Shown here one piece after another: positions 57,831-64,000 of a DNA stretch of 64,000 nucleotides (the stretch's first letter is position 1; each line of letters starts with the position of its first letter). The stretch is from Callaeas wilsoni (Eukaryota; Chordata; Aves; Passeriformes; Callaeidae): assembly GCA_013398955.1 (NCBI GenBank), contig VWPU01012735.1, positions 1-64,000 on the forward strand, given 5' to 3'. The notes below the pieces were generated by a model. The model did no database searches, was not told where the DNA came from, and saw nothing but the letters and a program-made list of their open reading frames with translations. The position numbers and the translations under genes were made by a program.

Positions 57831-60424
57831 AACCTAATATTTCATTTTATCCTATTTTCCTTTTACCTCCATGTGCTTAATTATTTTTTCTTTAAAATTA
57901 TTCCTCAGTTTTTTAATATACTTCAGGCTATGCTAATATATTTCATATTACTCTGAACTTTTTCCCCCTCTTTCCTGTTCTCCATTTGCACAATATTACC
58001 AATTAGCTCAACTTATTAAATATCATTGTTAATTGGTTTTGAAATGCCAGTGCCTTCACAGTTTAGGCTAAAATTTAAGCTCAATGAGTTTTGCTTCCAA
58101 CTCAAGTGCTTTAATTCTTGCTTGAGCCCTTTCAAGCTCTAGCTGTGCTGTGTTTGGACCCGTGTGCTGCATCACTGCCTTTATTAAAGGCTGAGGTTCT
58201 TTTTTTCACAAATTGTGCTGGGGTCTGGTCCAGTCCAGGCTAGCCCCAGATCTGTGCAACCACAAAGTCACCTCATAACATCTCTAGTTCAGAGTGATTT
58301 TGTTCTGTGTGGTGACACAGTTTGCTTTCTTGCTTGCTTGCTTGCATGACTTGCGAACTTGCTGTTTATACATGTGTTACTGGGAATTTTTATTCAGAGC
58401 ATTGTACACCTCTGATGTGTAACATATACAGGTTTGGTTGAGAGGGTTATATTTCTCACTGTTTTAAAATCACAAATAATTTAGCGTTGTCTGCACTCAT
58501 AGAAGTACTTGGTACGTAGGAAAAGTTGACATCTTCTGAAATTGTGTGTAGATCTTGGAATAATCTGCAACACCATGGCATTAATTTTGATGTTTTAAAC
58601 ATCAGATTGATAACAGAGCTCTTAAGAAAGCGTGGTACCACAACTTTATGGCAGCTATATGACTAAATCACATGTGAACTTGTTGTTCTTGAAAAGGCCA
58701 AAGAACTCTTAAATTCTGGATTTCTTTCAGATTAAGAAACAAAAACCAAAACAAATGTTCTTGTTCTTTGTTCCTTATTGACCAGATAATAGGAGGTTAC
58801 TCTGAAATTACTTTGTACAGTTGTTGTTATTATTGGAAGGCTGTTTTCTACAGCACAGACTTCAGAGTCTGCAAAACAGCCTAGCAGTTCTCAATCTTTT
58901 ATACTGAAAATAGGTTTCCTTGAAAAAGAAACCAAAATGAATGCCAAGATCAAAGAAGCCTTCAATAACCTTTTGGCCCATATGTTTCTAAAGCACCTGC
59001 AGTGATGCAGGAAGAAAAAAATAAAAATCAAATCCTTCACAAGGTTCTCAACGTGGGCTGTTAGTGAGCCTTTGTGGAAAAGTGCAGACAAACACACACA
59101 AGCCCGTACACAGACACACAGCAAGCAAGAGGGGCCAAAGGAGCAGGTTACCCTGACAATAAAGTGATGTTAGCCAAATGTGACCTAATTTCTCCACAGA
59201 ACTATCCAGGCAGAATTGCTTCCAAGGGATTTGCTTACACAGAGAAAGATCCTCTTTTTGGAATCCTCATGCTGATTTTTTCAGGGGGAAAGGAGGTGTT
59301 TGTTTATTTCAGTTTGTTTGAAATTAGCACCCAAATGTTAACCTCTTCTTCAGTAAGTTATAATGTAGTTGTCTACCCTCTTTTCCAAAGTACATTAGTT
59401 TGACCATAAAAGTCCATATTTAGTCAGCAAAAATGCCCTGAGGCTCCACTCACATTTAGAGTTCTGTCGTTCCAGGAACTGTGCAAACATATGTGAAGGC
59501 ATGGACTTTCCCCTAAATCACTTGCAATAAGTAAAGAATCCAGTCAAGATAAATCCAGATTAGAGCATGCAAAGAAATAGTGGAGAACAGGATGTAATCT
59601 TAGCCACAACTGTGTACATTAGAATGATTTATTGGCCTGTTTTTCATTCTAAAATGTCGAAATAAATTAGATATGCAGGACATAGCTAGGAATATGTATG
59701 GCAAGTTGACAGTCTCCTCAAGCTGTCATTTTATTAGCTTGGCAAATAATGGAAAGTAAAATTCTGGGGAAATATTCTTAACTTGTAAGAGGTTGTTTGG
59801 AATAGTCTAGATGTGGCAATTTCCCAATAATATCTATTATTTAGATGAAATAACTGCTGCACTACACCAATGCAAGTGGTGCCCTTTGGGTACAATATTA
59901 AAAACATGGATTTTTTTTCCATATGATGATTTTATAAATAGGGGGAAGCTAGCAAGGATCTGTGAACGTATTGTCCACTCCTCAGATTGACCTTTCTTTA
60001 CCACTTGAAAGTCAAACTGTGTATATTTAAAGAGTATTTGGTAAGCTTCCTTTCCCATCTTAAATTTACTTTGAAATATTAAATAATTGCATGATAAACA
60101 TAGCTATTACTATATCCTGTATGAATTCTGTCCAGTACAGGGCAAATACCTTAATGGCCTGATTCAGTACTATCCAGAAATGATAGCAAACTGTCTACAG
60201 AATGCAAACTGTAATCATAAACCAAAAGGAAAGAAAAGATTCGGACATTACAAGGATGATGTACATGTATGACTTATTTCTGTAGGATCTTAGAAACTCA
60301 GAGTACAACCATACAAAAGAGGCACAATTATTACATATTGCTTTTTGGGTTAAAATTTAAGAGTCTGTACTGGCTGGTATTAGGACACAGTTTCAATACA
60401 AATATATTTAAGTCCTTCTAGTAT
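57831..60424. other. AT-rich DNA, no gene seen
   Basis: No exon or transposon recognised. The largest frame is 109 codons (59074-59403, plus). It begins in an imperfect ACAC-rich stretch (59090-59120) and has no domain. Confidence 0.5.
58329..58344. repeat. CTTG tetranucleotide repeat, four units
   Basis: Four exact CTTG units followed by CATGACTTGCGAACTTG, in which the unit recurs degraded. Confidence 0.85.
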
Positions 60425-60473
60425 AGATATGTATATATGTATGCATTTATGCATATATGTGTGTGTGTGTATA
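60425..60473. repeat. TA/TG compound simple repeat
   Basis: ATATGTATATATGTATGCA, TTATGCATATATG and a (GT)6-type run. It is similar in style to the microsatellite at 6253-6306. Confidence 0.85.
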
Positions 60474-63400
60474 AACAAAATGGTAGCATTCCCTTCAGGG
60501 AAATAATATAAATCAAATATAAGGCTTTTAAAACTCTGAAGAAAACCTAATCTCTAGGAGGTTATTTTTATGTACGCCCATGCATGATTTGATACCATCC
60601 TTGACTGCTGATAAGGGAGTTTCCATAATCTTCTGGAAGTTGCTTCACTTCTTGAGAACCCATTTAACAGCACTGCTTGTTGAGCAGTATCCAAGCCCAT
60701 ACAATTACCACACATGGTTCATTTCAGAGAGGAACAGAAACAGGGTGCCACAAGCCACCTCAGCACCATGCTGGGTTAGATACTGGTTACTTAGGGTGAC
60801 CTTCACCTGTGGACTCTGTGGAAGAAGCACATTGATGGTTAGACACTGATGATGAACATGCTGGTCTCTATAGAGTGAGAGGATTTGCAAGTGCAGCAGG
60901 ATAGAAAAAACAATGTTAAAAGAAGAAAAAAAAATGAAGACCAATTTTGAAGAAAGACAACATTTAGGAATGTACTATAAGATTGAGAGGTGGGGCAAAT
61001 GAGATCTGAAATTCAGGCACTGTTGCTAAACCATGACAACATGGAGGAGAATTCCACAGAGAGACTAAAATGGGTGTAAAAGAGGAACAGTTCAATTACT
61101 TTGCCTAAATAGTTGTCTACAACCATTTGTGAATCCCTAAACTGTCTGGAACAACTTCACAAGATGGGCAAATTATAACACATGGAAGAAACGAGAGACC
61201 TAAAACCAGCATCTGAGTGCCAGACAACATACTCTAATAGCACTAGATTATTCTGATTGGAAATCAAACTCAGCCCAAATTTTTTTCTATACTGGGAGTA
61301 GATTATGGTTTTGGAGAGCTGCAAGGGTCTTGAAAATTTAAATTTGCCTCAATGAGCCTTCTTACTGAACAAAGTTAGAGTTTATAAAATCATGAAGGAT
61401 ATATAAAGCATTCTGCTCTAAAATGCTTATGTTCCCTCATCCTGGGGATGAACAGTTTCTATACCCAAGGCTCTCGACAAATGAGCAAAAATGCTTATTG
61501 GTGGAGCTGCTCTGTGATACAGTCACTCAACACCATTACTCCTCATATTTTCCATGCCTTTCTCCCATTCTCTTAGCCCTAGTTCCTCACCAGTAGTGAT
61601 CCAATCTAGCCTTACCTCGCTTTATATTTCAGTACTTTATCCCTTCTTTTCATTTCAGAATAAAATAATTGCTTCTGTGTATTGTAACTCATCTTGTTAA
61701 CTAAACTATTTATTTTTGATTCTTTGGTAAATTTACTTGGCACTTGCTGTCTATTTCACATTTTTTCAAACATTCTACTATGCATTGTGAAGGTGGGGTT
61801 TCAAGAGCTTAAACCTGCTTTAGACACTGCTTATTGTCAGGTTTTCCTTCTCCGTCTTAAGGATTGCCTGTTTGCAGTCTGGCTTTTAGGATCACGGAGA
61901 AAGTTCAAGATGCTAATCCTTCCTCAAACAGTCCTCCATCATTCAGCCCTTGCTTGAGTCTCCAGCCTTCATCTTCTTTCTCAGGTCCAGCCAAGCTGTT
62001 CAGTTCAATGTCCAAGACATGCAGATGCACATCACCTTTGCAGCACTTCAGCTCTGTTGCATGTCAGGAGCTGATTGTGATTCCAATTTTGTGAGCTAAA
62101 CAATTTTAGGACTGATCCAAACTCTGTCTCCACTACTTCAAAATCCAAACAAAAAATTAGTAACAGAACAAGTGTAGCCATGGAGACATTTCCTTCCTTT
62201 TTCCACGCTGTCTGACACCAGGAGATCTGTAAATTAAAGCTCAGTAGCACTGAGAAATTTTGTCTGTACTGATAAAACTAACAGAGAGTACAATGGATTG
62301 CGGTGAAGGCCCATTGATGTCAGTATCTGCTGATACTGGGCCAGATCTCCTACTGTGTTAAGGGCAAAAGAGCTCACATTGTAAGTGTTAGACAGACAGG
62401 TCATTGATCCATTTTTTTCATGTGATTTTCTCAGGCTTGATGCCTTCTCCGCCCATTTTCTGTTCCAGCAAATGACCTACCACATAGGATTAATTTTATG
62501 GGATATAAGCCTTTAGTGTATCAGATATTTTCCCATAAACATTCCGTTTTCCAATCTAGAATTTCTTAAGGGAAATGGTTGATACAAAGCAGAAAGATAT
62601 TGAAATTATTGTGGGGTCCATGTTTCACAATGACTGAGCATTTCCTTGTAAATATTTTGGTATTACAGAATGAAACTGAGCCTCTTTTGTTTGCCTATCC
62701 TCATTTGTTTGAAATGAGATCTCCCTTTCACACTGTGTCTCAAAAAATAATAATTAAATGTTTCATGCATCTTGCTTCATTTTGGAGTACTGGCACTCAC
62801 CTCTGGTTTATGTTGAGAATTTTTGTCTATTTTTGGCATCCATAAATCAGCATATTGCATCCAACTGCAGATGGGCTAGCTCCAAAACATTTCAAGAACT
62901 GTTGTCTTATTTCCAGGTATTTCTGTTAAAGTCCCTTTAGCTCCCTTCTAACACAGGAAGTATTTTAATATGGAGACAGGTATTTTTACTTCATAAGAAT
63001 TCTAAACAGTGAAAGACAAGGGAGGAAGAAACTGGCAAGCAACTGGCTGCCTAGAAAAGAATGTGAGATTCAACTGAACTTCACTTATATTTCAGAGTGA
63101 TGGTTTCAAATGTTGCGTTTTGTCCCTCTTTCCAAATCTACATTCTGCCATCTTCCTTATGTGGCTGCCTCTAATGTTTTGACCAGACACAACTGAAATT
63201 TAATAGAATTCAGTAATTAACTGACTTTTCATTAGGAATTATTAGAAAGCCGGCAGTTTCAGCCAAGACCAACGGCAGCATTTAGGAGTCTCAGGAGGCT
63301 TTGTTTTTCACACACAAAGCAGGTCTACAGATATCTGGCCACAGATCAGAAATGGATAGACGAGAAGGAAAGCTCAAAGCTACTGCTACTTAAATATTTA

Positions 63401-64000
63401 TTTATAGCACTCTCACGGCATTTGTCGAAGAGCAGAAAGTGCTTAGCCCTACATTTAAGAAATGCCATTAAAGCATCTGCTATAAGCATTCCCTCAAGCA
63501 GGGCTATCACACAGACACCTTGGCTGAACTGCCTCGCCTTGAACGCTGTAACAGACACAGTAGGCTGCAGGGAAGTGCTCTGAGGGGATATCCTATCACA
63601 CCCATTAGCAAATTTTCTTAAACTGAAAACCTAGTTCAATCCTTGTTGGTCATGGTCAATCTAGGTTGACAGGGCTGGTTTGTTTGAAGTTATTTAATAT
63701 GCTAAGCAAGAAGGATCAGCTTTATGGATAAGATCGGGCAGTTTCATGGGCTTGGGAAGAATTCTCACCACCTCGCTGACCTTTTGCTCAGAAGCTATGG
63801 TTACATTTCAAATATCTCACTCCAAATTATTTCCAGTTTTCTGAATTTATTTATTGAAGCATTGCATTCCAGAAATTCTAGTTCCTTGGCATTTAAGCCA
63901 TGGGATAACTGGTTTAAAGTACCTTAATTTGCTTTAAAGAAAAGGTTCCTATAGATTGTATACACTTTTGTCTACAGAATCTCACATTAAAATCAGAGTG
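60474..64000. other. AT-rich DNA, no gene seen
   Basis: No supportable feature to the window end. Frames reach 89 codons (60580-60849, plus). None has a recognisable domain, and overlapping frames on both strands argue against coding. Confidence 0.55.

Noticed and set aside
1..64000. CRISPR arrays, bacterial operons, tRNA or rRNA genes
   Set aside because: No regularly spaced repeats, no ribosome-binding or operon structure and no cloverleaf or rRNA core motifs were seen. The repeat content is avian.

Overview
The window reads as non-coding nuclear DNA from a bird. The main evidence is the repeat content. There are several chicken-repeat-1 (CR1) LINE copies of different ages, including one young enough to align by eye with the avian 3' end. 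There are also solo LTRs of endogenous-retrovirus families that are common in neoavian genomes. No bacterial or viral gene organisation is present, and the base composition is AT-rich and intron- or intergenic-like. I recognised no protein-coding exon, rRNA, tRNA or CRISPR array. Every open frame seen is 149 codons or shorter, and each looks like a chance frame or a retroelement remnant. The species cannot be named from this.

Layout. Positions 1-6960 are single-copy AT-rich DNA with a striking poly-T block at 2383-2570, a T-rich block near 4.95 kb and a TG/TA microsatellite at 6.25 kb. An old plus-strand LTR remnant lies at 6965-7202, followed by a perfect 11-bp-arm hairpin at 7525-7555. A well-preserved but internally deleted CR1 occupies 13491-14950 on the minus strand. 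From 15 to 29.3 kb nothing is recognised beyond small duplications and hairpins. A GC-rich, LTR-like minus-strand segment with a GC box, TATA box and AATAAA in the expected order lies at about 29318-29700. A very degraded CR1, probably interrupted by unrelated sequence, covers about 39.5-41.7 kb, with A-rich blocks near 31.3, 42.1 and 42.7 kb. A short CR1 reverse-transcriptase remnant is at 49905-50085.

The 52-58 kb stretch is the retroelement-rich part. It holds a 649-bp solo LTR (51966-52614) with a perfect 5-bp target-site duplication, a long GT microsatellite, and a composite of one LTR family inserted into another (55739-56500). An ancient CR1/L3-like remnant follows at about 57466-57830. 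The last 6 kb shows only simple repeats.

There is no operon or pathway to describe. The most informative pattern is that nine of the ten retroelement pieces lie on the minus strand, which would fit an intron of a plus-strand transcription unit but could be chance. I looked for an undescribed biological system and did not find one. The findings concern retroelement history, low-complexity DNA and a few unexplained stretches.
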